DNA of 64,000 nucleotides, from the NCBI GenBank assembly GCA_030684405.1, contig JAUXYA010000029.1:83147-147146 (forward strand). The letters run 5' to 3'. Below, in pieces: positions 17,470-24,856 of this stretch. Source of the stretch: Burkholderiales bacterium. GTDB lineage: Bacteria > Pseudomonadota > Gammaproteobacteria > Burkholderiales > SG8-41. How positions within the stretch are numbered: position 1 is the stretch's first letter; every line of letters starts with the position of its first letter. A program made the position numbers and the translations under genes. The notes under the pieces are model-generated. The model had not been told where the DNA came from. It made no database searches and worked only from the letters and a program-made list of their open reading frames with translations.

Positions 17470-17492
17470 AAGGGGCGCGACTTGCGCCCCTT
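17470..17492 (-). terminator. Rho-independent terminator-like hairpin (minus strand)
   Basis: On the minus strand AAGGGGCGC, a 5-base loop and GCGCCCCTT are followed by TTCTTTTT. No minus-strand gene now lies directly upstream, so it may be left from a lost gene or block antisense reading into 17389. Confidence 0.5.
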
Positions 17493-17513
17493 CGGATTGA
17501 AGAAATACAACAC

Positions 17514-17555
17514 GGCATGCCGACGTGTCAACGCCGGCATTTTTATTTTTGTAAT
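17514..17555 (+). terminator. Rho-independent terminator-like hairpin (plus strand)
   Basis: ATGCCG and CGGCAT form a short stem with a 12-base loop followed by TTTTATTTTTG. No plus-strand gene ends just upstream, so it may also be a leftover. Together with the hairpin at 17470 it occupies part of the 17390-17848 gap. Confidence 0.35.
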
Positions 17556-17612
17556 GATTTGTAACGCGGCACTCAGAAGTTAAACGGTGAGAGAAGGATG
17601 GTGCATGAATAC

Positions 17613-17683
17613 CATGTCCCTCACAGTGATCGCGCTGGTGGTCGCTTGAAACTGGTATTCGGGCCCGGTGGCGCGCGGTGATT
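17613..17683 (+). pseudogene. Fragment of a second Mrr-like gene (membrane-helix part)
   Basis: This 70-base stretch aligns by eye with 14315-14385 of the intact Mrr-like gene: it shares the CCCTTCACCGTCATC-like helix codons, TGGAAAC-GG and TTCGGGCCC-TGGCGCGCGG. An in-frame TGA now follows GTCGCT. It is the 5' portion of a decayed copy; the 3' portion lies at 18278, with about 600 bases and a small gene between. No %-identity was calculated. Confidence 0.5.
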
Positions 17684-17848
17684 CAGGGCAGAAAATTAAT
17701 ATTCAGAAAAAGAAAATGCAGGATTGCAAGACCTGATTCCATTGTCTGCGTGCATTTTCTGCGTGTGTCGGACTTCAACACTTGAGATCTGGTTGTTCAG
17801 AGAATGCGTAGCGTGGTAAGTTACTATTTTATTGAAAGCGAATAACAC

Positions 17849-18097
17849 ATGAAGACCTTGCTGGCAGTTATATTGTTTTTTTCGGTATCGCAAATTGCAG
17901 TAGCCAACAACTGCATGCCTAATTGTGGAACTCCCGGAAAACCAAAGTGCGCCTCCGCCGCTGAGGTTCGGGCGTGCCTGGAAGCCAACAAGCCGAAGAA
18001 AAATAATCCGGGCCTTGGGGAGCGTTCTTCTTCTACCGGCAAATCGATCAATAACAGTGGTAGAGGGTCAGGGAAGGGATCAGGCGCATCCCGATAA
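17849..18097 (+). CDS. Small exported protein with Gly/Ser-rich tail
   Basis: An 82-residue precursor with signal peptide MKTLLAVILFFSVSQIAVA, then NNCMPNCGTPGKPKCASAAEVRACLEANK (four cysteines) and a low-complexity Gly/Ser tail (GRGSGKGSGASR). It lies in the segment that separates the two Mrr-like pseudogene fragments, so it may have arrived with the insertion that broke that gene. Composition is more AT-rich than its neighbours at the 5' end. No function assigned. Confidence 0.6.
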   Translation: MKTLLAVILFFSVSQIAVANNCMPNCGTPGKPKCASAAEVRACLEANKPKKNNPGLGERSSSTGKSINNSGRGSGKGSGASR

Positions 18098-18235
18098 GTG
18101 AAGCATATAAAAATTTTAATAAGGGTCGGGTATTCAACGGCGGTATGAGTCCCTGGAGGTTTCACCCGTGTGAACCTGGTTGGTTACGGGGGTCGTGGGA
18201 TTTGTTGCTGTCCGTTCCGGCCGGAAAAATGGGGT

Positions 18236-18273
18236 CAGTGCAACTTTTCGAAAAGCTGCGCTGCCCCTATTTA
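18236..18273. repeat. GGGGTCAG-type imperfect palindrome
   Basis: GGGGTCAGTGCAACTTTTC faces GAAAAGCTGCGCTGCCCC, an imperfect palindrome with a tiny loop. Sequence of this shape (AAATAGGGGCAG...) is also found just upstream of the intact Mrr-like gene at 14106. It resembles REP palindromes mobilised by IS200-like RAYT transposases, none of which is in the window. Confidence 0.5.
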
Positions 18274-18277
18274 TTTG

Positions 18278-18428
18278 CAGCATGTCCCGGGAGGATTTCG
18301 CGCAAGCGCTGGAAGGCTGCGCGCACGGGGCATCGAGCCGCTGAGGGTATTGGCCGCGGGCGTTTGCGAAGCAGAAGGGCGTGAAGCTGGTGGAGGGGGC
18401 GGAGCTGGTGAGGCTGGTTCGCGGATAG
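18278..18428 (+). pseudogene. Decayed 3' half of a second Mrr-like gene
   Basis: The stretch begins CAGCATGTCCCGGGAGGATT and ends GAGGCTGGTTCGCGGATAG, closely matching the 3' half of the gene at 14176. Two internal segments are missing. In the intact gene both are bordered by short direct repeats (GCGCTGGA and CGCGG), as expected for slippage deletions. It cannot encode a working protein and pairs with the upstream fragment at 17613. Confidence 0.8.
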
Positions 18429-18636
18429 ACCCGGAGCCAAACAGGGCAGTTCACACTGTGCACTCAGATTGACCCGCCCTGATGCGGCGGTGCAAGAGCA
18501 GCCTGCTGCTGCCGGCTGGACCTGAATCCGAATCCGTTTTGACCGCGCTGGAAAACTTTTCAGGAATCCGGCGGTCACATAACTATAAAACCTGCCCTTC
18601 GCCGGCAGGCAGATCGATGCAGCAGGAGGGGAGATC

Positions 18637-19254
18637 ATGCCAATCAGCAATTCCGGCATTGCAGGGGCGCCACTGCAGATAGACGAGAAGCCTGAACTCA
18701 AGGAAGTCGTCATGGGCCTGCACTGGGACCCATCGGAAGACGACGTAAATGTTCATCCGGAGAACCTGGATGCCCTGTGCGTCCTGTTCGATCAGGAGCA
18801 GCAGATCGTCGAAACAATCCATCCGGGCAACCCGCGCAGCACCAACGGCAGCGTCGTCCATACCGGCGACTCGCGAACCGGCGCAAGTAAATGGGACGAT
18901 GAAAGGATTTTCGTTTTTCTCGAGGCCTTGCCGGCGAATGTCACGACCCTCGTGTTCATCGTGGCCAGTGCCACAGGCAACCCCATCCGCGAGGCCCGTG
19001 GCGCCTCCTGTCACATCAGTGATCACGCCACGGAATACCAGTGGGTCAACATGGAGTTGACGACACTCGACACGCAAACGACTTACTGCGTCGCCACCCT
19101 GTCCCGCAGCCCGACAGGCTGGGAAATAGCCTCCACTGCGCAAGACATCAACCGCGAACACGAAGCACAATCGGCTGCCCTGGCCGCTTTGCGGCAGTTT
19201 GAATTCGCGCGCAGCCATGAATTGGTCCGGGCGGCGGGCATCAAGCCGGAGTGA
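18637..19254 (+). CDS. TerD-family (tellurium-resistance/stress) protein
   Basis: ATG at 18637 with GGAGGGGAGATC upstream gives 205 residues. The core LHWDPSEDDVNVHPENLDALCVLFD, GSVVHTGDSRTGASKWDDERIFVFLEALP and TTLVFIVASATG match the TerD/CABP-like beta-sandwich, whose calcium sites lie in the GD-TG-DDE loop. The first Ca loop differs from the usual DLDAS. Ter proteins are linked to tellurite, phage and stress responses, normally as terZABCDEF clusters; here a single gene stands alone. Localisation is cytoplasmic (no signal peptide). Role uncertain. Confidence 0.83.
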   Translation: MPISNSGIAGAPLQIDEKPELKEVVMGLHWDPSEDDVNVHPENLDALCVLFDQEQQIVETIHPGNPRSTNGSVVHTGDSRTGASKWDDERIFVFLEALPANVTTLVFIVASATGNPIREARGASCHISDHATEYQWVNMELTTLDTQTTYCVATLSRSPTGWEIASTAQDINREHEAQSAALAALRQFEFARSHELVRAAGIKPE

Positions 19255-19259
19255 TCCGC

Positions 19260-19940
19260 TCAGTCCGGCAGCGGCATGAACGGCGCATCGATGGCGCCGA
19301 CCTTCACGTAAATCAGCGCGCCTTCCGCACTGGTCCAGGGCGTGTGGCGGCTCCAGCGTGGATTGCGCAGCCAGCTGCCGGCGGGATAGACGCCATCCTC
19401 ATCGCGGAACACGCCTTCGAGCACGAGTATTTCCTCGCCGCCGGGATGCGTGTGCAGGCTGAATTGCGTATCCGGTGCCCAGCGCACCAGCGCCGTGCTG
19501 ATGCCGTTGTGCTCATGCAGCGGCATCACGCTCAGGCCCGGTACCAGCCCGGGCCGCCACGCGGCTGTCGTAGTCGCGATACGCACTGGCGTCAGGTCAT
19601 CCGCCGCGAACTGCCACAGCTTCACGAACAGCGTGCAGCCTTCACGCGAGAATGGCGCATGGCGGGTGCCCGGCGGATTGCGCAGATAAGTGCCCGCCGG
19701 ATAATCGCCGTGTTCATCCGAGAACACGCCGTCGAGCACCAGGATCTCCTCACCGCCATGATGCACATGTTCAACAAAACGCGAACCGGCAGCGTAGCGC
19801 ACGATGCTGGTGGCGCGCGCGACCTCATCACCGACGCGGTCGAGCATGCGCCGGTCCACGCCGGGCAGGGGCGAGGGTGTCCAGGCGGCATCAGCGGCGT
19901 GTTGCACGACGCGGAGGCGGAAATCGTGGTTGAGGTTCAT
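19260..19940 (-). CDS. Double-cupin protein (ChrR-like cupin domains)
   Basis: The 226-residue protein contains two tandem ChrR-type cupins. The first has RFVEHVHHGGEEILVLDGVFSDEHGDYPAGTYLRNPPGTRHAP, the second TQFSLHTHPGGEEILVLEGVFRDEDGVYPAGSWLRNPRWSRHTP. Each carries the H-x-H...E...H metal set. The zinc-binding anti-sigma half of ChrR is missing, so it is more likely a metal-dependent enzyme or sensor than an anti-sigma factor. It is convergent with the TerD gene (5 bases apart). A remnant of the 3' end of a related gene lies at 24615. Confidence 0.9.
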   Translation of the reverse strand: MNLNHDFRLRVVQHAADAAWTPSPLPGVDRRMLDRVGDEVARATSIVRYAAGSRFVEHVHHGGEEILVLDGVFSDEHGDYPAGTYLRNPPGTRHAPFSREGCTLFVKLWQFAADDLTPVRIATTTAAWRPGLVPGLSVMPLHEHNGISTALVRWAPDTQFSLHTHPGGEEILVLEGVFRDEDGVYPAGSWLRNPRWSRHTPWTSAEGALIYVKVGAIDAPFMPLPD

Positions 19941-20033
19941 GCGGTCATTCCAGAGGAAACAGCATTAGCCCGCGGGCTAAAGGAACGAGGGTCTGTCGGA
20001 GATATAAAGACGACGCTTGTATTGCTGGAAGAT

Positions 20034-20062
20034 TAAATCATTATTAATCAAATAGTTATATT
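20034..20062 (+). repeat. AT-rich dispersed element, diverged copy
   Basis: TAAATCATTATTAATCAAATAGTTATA shares the TCAATATAATCAAATACTTATA core with copies at 29193 and 43671 but is more diverged. It lies between the cupin and antitoxin genes. Confidence 0.4.
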
Positions 20063-20072
20063 ATTCAAAGGC

Positions 20073-20122
20073 TTTCAAAGTCTTTTTCGCTTTGAAAGAA
20101 ATTCGATGTTTTCTTTCAAAGG
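20073..20122. repeat. Three CTTTCAAAG/CTTTGAAAG motifs
   Basis: CTTTCAAAG at 20073, its inverse CTTTGAAAG at 20091 and CTTTCAAAG at 20114 occur within 50 bp, making an inverted plus a direct repeat. The gap (19941-20206) contains no gene. The motif could be a protein-binding site cluster or a small hairpin. Confidence 0.5.
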
Positions 20123-20206
20123 GCGGACGAAACTGGAAAAAGCCAACCCGACCCCTACTACTTCCTTTAATAATGCGTCTCGGTGATTATCAGCGGGTAT
20201 CGATGA

Positions 20207-20509
20207 TCAGGTCTCGACTGCCTCGGTATGCAGCTTCAAGCCCAACGCCTTGCACACCTTCATCACCGTCGCAAAACTCGGATTGCCGTCCGGCGACAGC
20301 GCCTTGTAGAGTCCTTCGCGCGTAAGGCCGGTGTCGCGCGCGAGCTGCATCATGCCGCGAGCGCGTGCGATGTCGCCCAGGGCGCCAACCACCAGTGCCG
20401 GATCGCCGTCTGATTCGTCAATCGCTGCCTGCAGATACAACGCGCATTCCTGCTCTGTTCTCAGGTAAGTCGCTGCGTCGTAAGGGCGTGTCCTCAGTTT
20501 TTTGGCCAT
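20207..20509 (-). CDS. Addiction-module antidote (HigA-like, XRE-type HTH)
   Basis: The 100-residue protein matches the 'probable addiction module antidote' family: N-terminal RPYDAATYLRTEQECALYLQAAI binds the toxin, and the C-terminal helix-turn-helix (GMMQLARDTGLTREGLYKALSPDGNPSFATVMKVCKALGL) binds DNA. It should neutralise a RelE/HigB-like RNase encoded just upstream, but that gene is truncated here, leaving an orphan antitoxin. A perfect 12-bp-armed inverted repeat overlapping the toxin start is its likely operator. Confidence 0.9.
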   Translation of the reverse strand: MAKKLRTRPYDAATYLRTEQECALYLQAAIDESDGDPALVVGALGDIARARGMMQLARDTGLTREGLYKALSPDGNPSFATVMKVCKALGLKLHTEAVET

Positions 20510-20518
20510 GATGAACTC

Positions 20519-20620
20519 CTAAAGCATGCGCGCCAGCACCCTTGTCCGTGCGCGGGCATCGCGCAAGGACTCCAGCCATGTGGAGAATTCCTGTGTTTCG
20601 CGGATTTCGATCACCGGCAC
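20519..20620 (-). pseudogene. Truncated RelE/HigB-like toxin gene
   Basis: Upstream of the antidote gene, GTG at 20620 (or 20614) opens VIEIRETQEFSTWLESLRDARARTRVLARML then TAG, only about 30 residues. That segment matches the N-terminus of killer proteins that pair with this antidote family and normally exceed 90 residues. The C-terminal catalytic part is absent. An upstream in-frame ATA-GAT-TAC-ACT suggests that the ancestral start may have been an ATG. The stop is nine bases before the antidote ATG. Confidence 0.75.
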
Positions 20621-20646
20621 AGTGTAATCTATGGTTTACACTGTGC
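20616..20646. promoter_or_regulatory. Inverted-repeat operator of the broken toxin-antitoxin operon
   Basis: GGCACAGTGTAA and TTACACTGTGCC form perfect 12-bp arms around an 8-bp spacer, overlapping the toxin start region. This is the expected place for the autorepressor (antitoxin) site. Its conservation although the toxin is truncated is notable. Confidence 0.7.
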
Positions 20647-20873
20647 CAACCCGGGCGGTTTCGTCGAAGCGATGGTGGTCAATGCTATTTTGCTAGACCT
20701 GACCCTGAGGTTCTTGTTGGTGGAAATGGGGCTCTAAGGCTCGATGACGCGGGTATTTGAAAGACTTCTGAATTCGACTCAAGTGTTTGCGCTGGACCGA
20801 CCTGGATAGTCAGAATTTCTGGCCCATTGGGCGTACTATCGGCGCTCGACCCCACAGGAACAATCACCTCCGC

Positions 20874-22340
20874 ATGTCCAAAGCCGTCAATTCAGCCCCG
20901 AAGCGCGCGGTCGTCGCTGCCGTACAACTGACAGAGGTCAGCGACCTGGAGTTCCAGTCCTCATTGAACGAACTGCGTGAACTGGCCAAGACGCTGGGCT
21001 TCGAGGTGGTGGCGACATTCACGCAAAAGCGCGCCCGTTTCGACTCGATGGCTTACCTGGGTACCGGCAAGCGCGAGGAGTTGCGCCGTTTTGTGCAGGG
21101 CGAGGCTGCTCTGGACGCCGCTGCCGAAGAATCGCCGGAACCGCCAGATGCGGAAGAGGGCGCGCAGCAGTTGCCGGAAACGCGGTCCGAAAAGCGCGTC
21201 GCGCGCCATGGCGCCGTCGCGGCGCGCGAGGCGGCCAAGGCATTGGCCGCATCCGACACCCGCCGGGCGGCATTCGTCCTGGTCGACCACGACATTTCGC
21301 CCTCGCAGGCGCGCAACCTGGAAAACGAGATCGGCTGTGACGTGCTGGACCGCACCATGGTCATCCTCGAAATCTTCCACCGCCACGCGCGTTCCAATGC
21401 GGCGCGGGCGCAGGTAGAGATCGCCCGCCTGCGTTACCTGGCGCCACGCCTGCGCGAGGCCGCCAAGCTGGCCGGGCCGCAGGGGCGGCAGCGCAGCGGT
21501 GTCGGTGGCCGCGGTGCCGGTGAAGGCGCGGGGGAGGCGGACCGCGCCAAGATCCGTGACCGCATCGCGGAGTTGAAACAGGAGATCACGGCCCTCGACC
21601 TCGAACGCCAGGTGCAGCGCGCACGGCGTCAGGAAAGCCAGGGCCTCGCGCGTGTGGCGCTGATCGGCTACACCAACGCCGGCAAGTCCACCCTGATGCG
21701 CGCGCTGACCGGGAGCGAAGTGCTGGTCGCCAACAAGCTCTTCGCGACGCTCGACACCACCGTGCGGGCGCTGGTGCCCGAGGGCGTGCCGCGCGTGCTG
21801 GTGAGTGACACGGTGGGTTTTATCAAGAACCTGCCGCATGACCTCGTTGCCTCGTTCAAGTCAACGCTGGAAGAGGCCGCCGAAGCGTCGCTGCTGCTCC
21901 ACGTGATCGACGCCAGTGACCCCGGGTTCGAACGCCAGATCCAAGTGACCGAGCAGGTGATCGGGGAAATCGATGCGGGCAAGGTGCCGCGCCTGCGCGT
22001 GTTCAACAAGATTGATCAGGTCGGCGATGCCAAGGCGCAGGCCGCACGCACCAAGGCCTTGCGCGCGCAATACCCCAAGTGCATCGTATTGAGTGCCGTC
22101 GACCGGGATGACGTGGCAAAGCTGCACAAGACGATCATGGCGTTTTTCAGCCGGCGGCTGGTCAAGGCCGAATTGTTCCTGCCCTGGTCGGCGCAGCAGC
22201 TGCGCGGTGAATTGTTTGCGCAATGCCAGGTGCTGGAGGAGCGGGCCGACGCGGAGGGGGCGCACTTCCGCGTGCGCGGCGAGCGCAAGGACATCGATGG
22301 CCTGCGTGAGCGCATCAGCCAGGCGATGGCGGGCCGTTAG
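20874..22340 (+). CDS. hflX: GTPase HflX
   Basis: Starting at ATG 20874 (the ORF track extends into an upstream shadow), the 488-residue protein is a ribosome-associated GTPase that splits and rescues stalled or heat-damaged 70S ribosomes. The N-terminal HflX domain (about 1-190) contains MAYLGTGKREEL and VDHDISPSQARNLENEIGCDVLDRTMVILEIFHRHA. A long helical linker follows (RLREAAKLAGPQGRQRSGVGGRGAGEGAGEADRAK). G motifs are complete: P-loop GYTNAGKST at about 265-273, G3 DTVGF and G4 NKID. Between the two N-terminal halves is an extra acidic/alanine-rich insert (about residues 80-125). It is not next to hfq here, unlike the enterobacterial hfq-hflX arrangement. Confidence 0.96.
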   Translation: MSKAVNSAPKRAVVAAVQLTEVSDLEFQSSLNELRELAKTLGFEVVATFTQKRARFDSMAYLGTGKREELRRFVQGEAALDAAAEESPEPPDAEEGAQQLPETRSEKRVARHGAVAAREAAKALAASDTRRAAFVLVDHDISPSQARNLENEIGCDVLDRTMVILEIFHRHARSNAARAQVEIARLRYLAPRLREAAKLAGPQGRQRSGVGGRGAGEGAGEADRAKIRDRIAELKQEITALDLERQVQRARRQESQGLARVALIGYTNAGKSTLMRALTGSEVLVANKLFATLDTTVRALVPEGVPRVLVSDTVGFIKNLPHDLVASFKSTLEEAAEASLLLHVIDASDPGFERQIQVTEQVIGEIDAGKVPRLRVFNKIDQVGDAKAQAARTKALRAQYPKCIVLSAVDRDDVAKLHKTIMAFFSRRLVKAELFLPWSAQQLRGELFAQCQVLEERADAEGAHFRVRGERKDIDGLRERISQAMAGR

Positions 22341-22349
22341 AGTAGCAGA

Positions 22350-22402
22350 GGGGCCGGGGTCGATATTTTAGAGAATGGACAAATATATCGTGCCTGGCCC
22401 AT
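22350..22402. repeat. GGGGCC-type imperfect inverted repeat
   Basis: AGGGGCCGGGGTCGATATTTT faces AATATATCGTGCCTGGCCCA, an imperfect palindrome between hflX and the HNH gene. It is similar in plan to the GGGGTCAG palindrome at 18236 and could be a REP-type hairpin or the hflX transcription end. Confidence 0.45.
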
Positions 22403-22451
22403 TTTATTTTCGCAACTTTATTGCTCGCCACGTAAAGGGATTGATACCCAT

Positions 22452-22961
22452 ATGCCGACCAAACCTCTGGAGCGATTGATTTTTGCGCAGGGCGGACTTT
22501 GCTTTTTCTGTGACGAGCCATTGCCCATAGGGGAGGCGAGTGTCGAGCATCTGGTCGCCAGCGCCAAGGGCGGCGACAGCAACTTGGAGAATTGTGTTGC
22601 CTGCTGTAAGACAGTGAACACCTTGCTGGGCAGCATGTCGCTGAAGCAAAAATTTCAGGTCGTGCTTAATCAACGCGGCGAGTTCAAGTGCCCTGCCCGC
22701 AAAGCTAAAGTTCCTGCGCCGAAAACATCCGTAAAGCTACCCACCGTCGCACAGGCTAAATCAGAAAGACTGAAACTTGTTGTCGATAAACTCCGGGAAC
22801 GGGGTGACTTGAGACCGAAAAAATTGACGAGTCTCCGTAATTTCATTGCGACGCAGTTTGGTAACAAGCTTACCGATAAGGAACTGGACGCACTGCTTAA
22901 TGGGTTGCAATCGGCTGGCACGATCGCCATTGATGGCACGAAGCTGACTTACGACTTATGA
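22452..22961 (+). CDS. HNH-like nuclease domain protein
   Basis: The 169-residue protein has an N-terminal HNH/McrA-like zinc-finger nuclease pattern: CFFCDEPLP, then VEHLVASAKGGDSNLENCVACCKTVN, giving CxxC, an E-H-x-V catalytic pair, GG-N and CxxC. Residues 80-169 are Lys-rich and end in a small helical domain (LTSLRNFIATQFGNKLTDKELDALLNGLQSAGTIAIDGTKLTY) that looks like a DNA- or protein-binding module. It is more AT-rich than hflX next to it and lies in the accessory stretch, so it may be mobile or defence-related. Substrate unknown. Confidence 0.72.
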   Translation: MPTKPLERLIFAQGGLCFFCDEPLPIGEASVEHLVASAKGGDSNLENCVACCKTVNTLLGSMSLKQKFQVVLNQRGEFKCPARKAKVPAPKTSVKLPTVAQAKSERLKLVVDKLRERGDLRPKKLTSLRNFIATQFGNKLTDKELDALLNGLQSAGTIAIDGTKLTYDL

Positions 22962-22992
22962 ATGGTTCCGGCGCGCTTAATTTTTTCGTTTC

Positions 22993-23595
22993 TCAACCCG
23001 TCGGCTCGTCGCGCAGCGTCGCCAGAAACTGCCCGAAGTAAACCAGTCCCTCCGGCCACACGCCGAGCTTTGATGCGGAACCGAGATGGCCGTTCTTGCC
23101 GCCGTCGAAGAACATCGAGCCCCAGGCTTGCGCGAACAGCTGTGCGCGCTCGAAGCTGACGCGGTCATCGTCGCGCCCGGCGACGACGGCGGAGGGGTAG
23201 GGCAGGCGTTTGAGGATCATGCCGCCGAAACCCTGCAGCGGGCTGACGAAGCCCGGCGGCATCGGCCGGTCGCGGTCGCTGGGTGCCACGAAAAACACGC
23301 CCGCCACCTTCTTCACGGCCTCGGGCTGCTCGAAGCTCCACTTCATCACCAGCGTGGTGCCCGCGCTGTGCGGCACCAGCACCACCGGCTTCGGTGCACG
23401 GTTCACATACTCGGTCAGCGTTGCGGCCCAGACGTCATAGACCGGATGGTCCCAGTCCGCCTGCTGTACCCGGACGAAATCGGGGAAGGCCTGTTCCCAG
23501 TGGGTGTGCCAGTGATCCGGGCCGGAGCCGTTGAGGCCGGGATGGGTCAGTACGGAGAAATCCTTGTACGTGGGCATGCGGCGGGGCCCGGTCAT
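22993..23595 (-). CDS. RBBP9/YdeN-family serine hydrolase
   Basis: The 200-residue alpha/beta hydrolase starts at ATG 23595 (or Met7 at 23577, which fits the family start TYKDFSVLTHPGLNGSGPDHWHTHWE). The nucleophile serine is in VLVPHSAGTTLVM, the acid in VVAGRDDDRVS and the histidine in GKNGHLGS. Family members are small esterases of unclear substrate. It begins three bases after the stop of the esterase gene upstream, so the two form an operon. The 5' part of a second copy survives as a remnant at 24700. Confidence 0.85.
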   Translation of the reverse strand: MTGPRRMPTYKDFSVLTHPGLNGSGPDHWHTHWEQAFPDFVRVQQADWDHPVYDVWAATLTEYVNRAPKPVVLVPHSAGTTLVMKWSFEQPEAVKKVAGVFFVAPSDRDRPMPPGFVSPLQGFGGMILKRLPYPSAVVAGRDDDRVSFERAQLFAQAWGSMFFDGGKNGHLGSASKLGVWPEGLVYFGQFLATLRDEPTG

Positions 23596-23598
23596 CGT

Positions 23599-24510
23599 TT
23601 ACGGAAAAATCTGCGACATCACGGCCTGGCCGTAAGGGCCGTACGGATTCGCGAGCGTTTCCTTGAGTTCGAAATGGTCATATTCCTCTGCCACGACCAG
23701 CCGGGAGGATTTTCCGGAGTCCCGCAGCGCCTTGTCAAAGTCGATGGACTGCCGCTGGAACTCCGGGGTTTCCCGTGTGCCATACAGCAGCACGACCGGT
23801 GCGACGATGCGTTCAAGGTGCCGCTGCGGGCTCAGCTTGAACTCAAGGTCGTCGTCGAATGGCACGTAAGCACTTCTGGACGACAGCCTGACCGGGTGCA
23901 GGTCGTACATGCCGCTGCACAGGACGGCGCCGCGGATGAAGTTTTCGGGGAGGGTGGCGTCGTAGTCCTTCTGCCAGTCCGTGGTCAGCGCCACGGCGGC
24001 CAGATGCGCGCCGGACGAATGGCCGACCAGGTAGATGCGACTCCGGTCCGCGTCCAGTTTTCCGGCATTCCGGTAGACCCAGATCAGCGACCGGTGAACC
24101 TGGTCCGCCAGCGTCCTCAGGCTGTCCGCGGCATCCTGCACCCAGGAAAAATCGGGGACGATGAAGTGGGCGCCGGCCTTGACGAACATTTCCGCCGCGA
24201 AGGCGTTCTGGCTGGCGAGCCCCCTTCTCCATGCGCCACCGTGGATGAATACGATAATCGGGGCGTTGCGTTCCGCTGCCGGATAAACATCCAGGCCTTC
24301 GATCGGGGCGTCGCCATAGGCATGTCTTTGCGGTGGTCCGATCCTGGCCCGGACGGCTGCGCTGGCGAGAGACATCCGCGTGCGTACATGTTCCGAATGC
24401 GGCGCATAGGCCGACTGGTTATAGACGGCATCCAGCCCGGCCTGATCATAGTGGAGGAATACCGGTTTGCCGGTGGACGGTTGAGGGGTGTGGGTATCGT
24501 TTGCAGTCAT
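23599..24510 (-). CDS. Alpha/beta hydrolase (HSL/BD-FAE-like esterase)
   Basis: The ORF extends to 24717, but homology-like sequence begins at Met70 of that ORF (ATG 24510), giving 303 residues. Features are the oxyanion-hole HGGAWRRG near residue 88, nucleophile elbow YLVGHSSGAHLAA, acid in LLYGTRET-like strand and the catalytic His in EEYDHFELKETL. Such enzymes hydrolyse carboxylic esters or formylkynurenine-like amides. It is first in a two-gene run with the RBBP9-like hydrolase. The upstream 24511-24939 gap holds only gene remnants. Confidence 0.88.
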   Translation of the reverse strand: MTANDTHTPQPSTGKPVFLHYDQAGLDAVYNQSAYAPHSEHVRTRMSLASAAVRARIGPPQRHAYGDAPIEGLDVYPAAERNAPIIVFIHGGAWRRGLASQNAFAAEMFVKAGAHFIVPDFSWVQDAADSLRTLADQVHRSLIWVYRNAGKLDADRSRIYLVGHSSGAHLAAVALTTDWQKDYDATLPENFIRGAVLCSGMYDLHPVRLSSRSAYVPFDDDLEFKLSPQRHLERIVAPVVLLYGTRETPEFQRQSIDFDKALRDSGKSSRLVVAEEYDHFELKETLANPYGPYGQAVMSQIFP

Positions 24511-24614
24511 CGGAGGTCCGGAAGTTTCAGGTGGAAGCGGAATGCGAGGTTGCGGAACACTGGAATCAGTCGATTGTAAGCATGCCACAGGGTAAGCCTG
24601 CGTCCGGGTCTCGC

Positions 24615-24706
24615 TCAACCCGGCAGCGGAATGCAGGGCGTGTCGATGGCGCCGACCTTCACATCGATCGGCGCGCCCTCCGGCCTGGTGAAGGGCGTGT
24701 TGCGGC
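24615..24706 (-). pseudogene. Remnant of the 3' end of a cupin gene
   Basis: Read on the minus strand, the stretch around GTGAAGGTCGGCGCCATCGA and its ending CCGCTGCCGGGTTGA matches the last 30 codons of the cupin gene at 19260. It is joined, out of frame, to a hydrolase remnant on its upstream side. Confidence 0.75.
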
Positions 24707-24856
24707 CCAGGCGTCATAGACCGGATGGTCCCAGTCCGCCTGCTGCACGCGCTTGAATTGGGGGAAGGCCTGTTCCCAGTGCGTGTGCCAGTGATCCGGG
24801 CCGGAGCTGTTGAGGCCGGGGTGGATCAGGATGGAGACGTGGTTAACAGTGTTCAT
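24700..24856 (-). pseudogene. Remnant of the 5' end of an RBBP9-like hydrolase gene
   Basis: The first 53 codons (MNTVNHVSILIHPGLNSSG..., ending VYDAWAAT) closely match the N-terminus of the hydrolase at 22993. After that the frame enters the cupin remnant out of frame. The fragment has lost its nucleophile serine and cannot be active. The junction shares GCGGC, suggesting a short-homology deletion. Confidence 0.78.

Noticed and set aside
23086-24579. 497-residue plus-strand ORF
   Set aside because: Antisense of the hydrolase pair; no recognisable fold.
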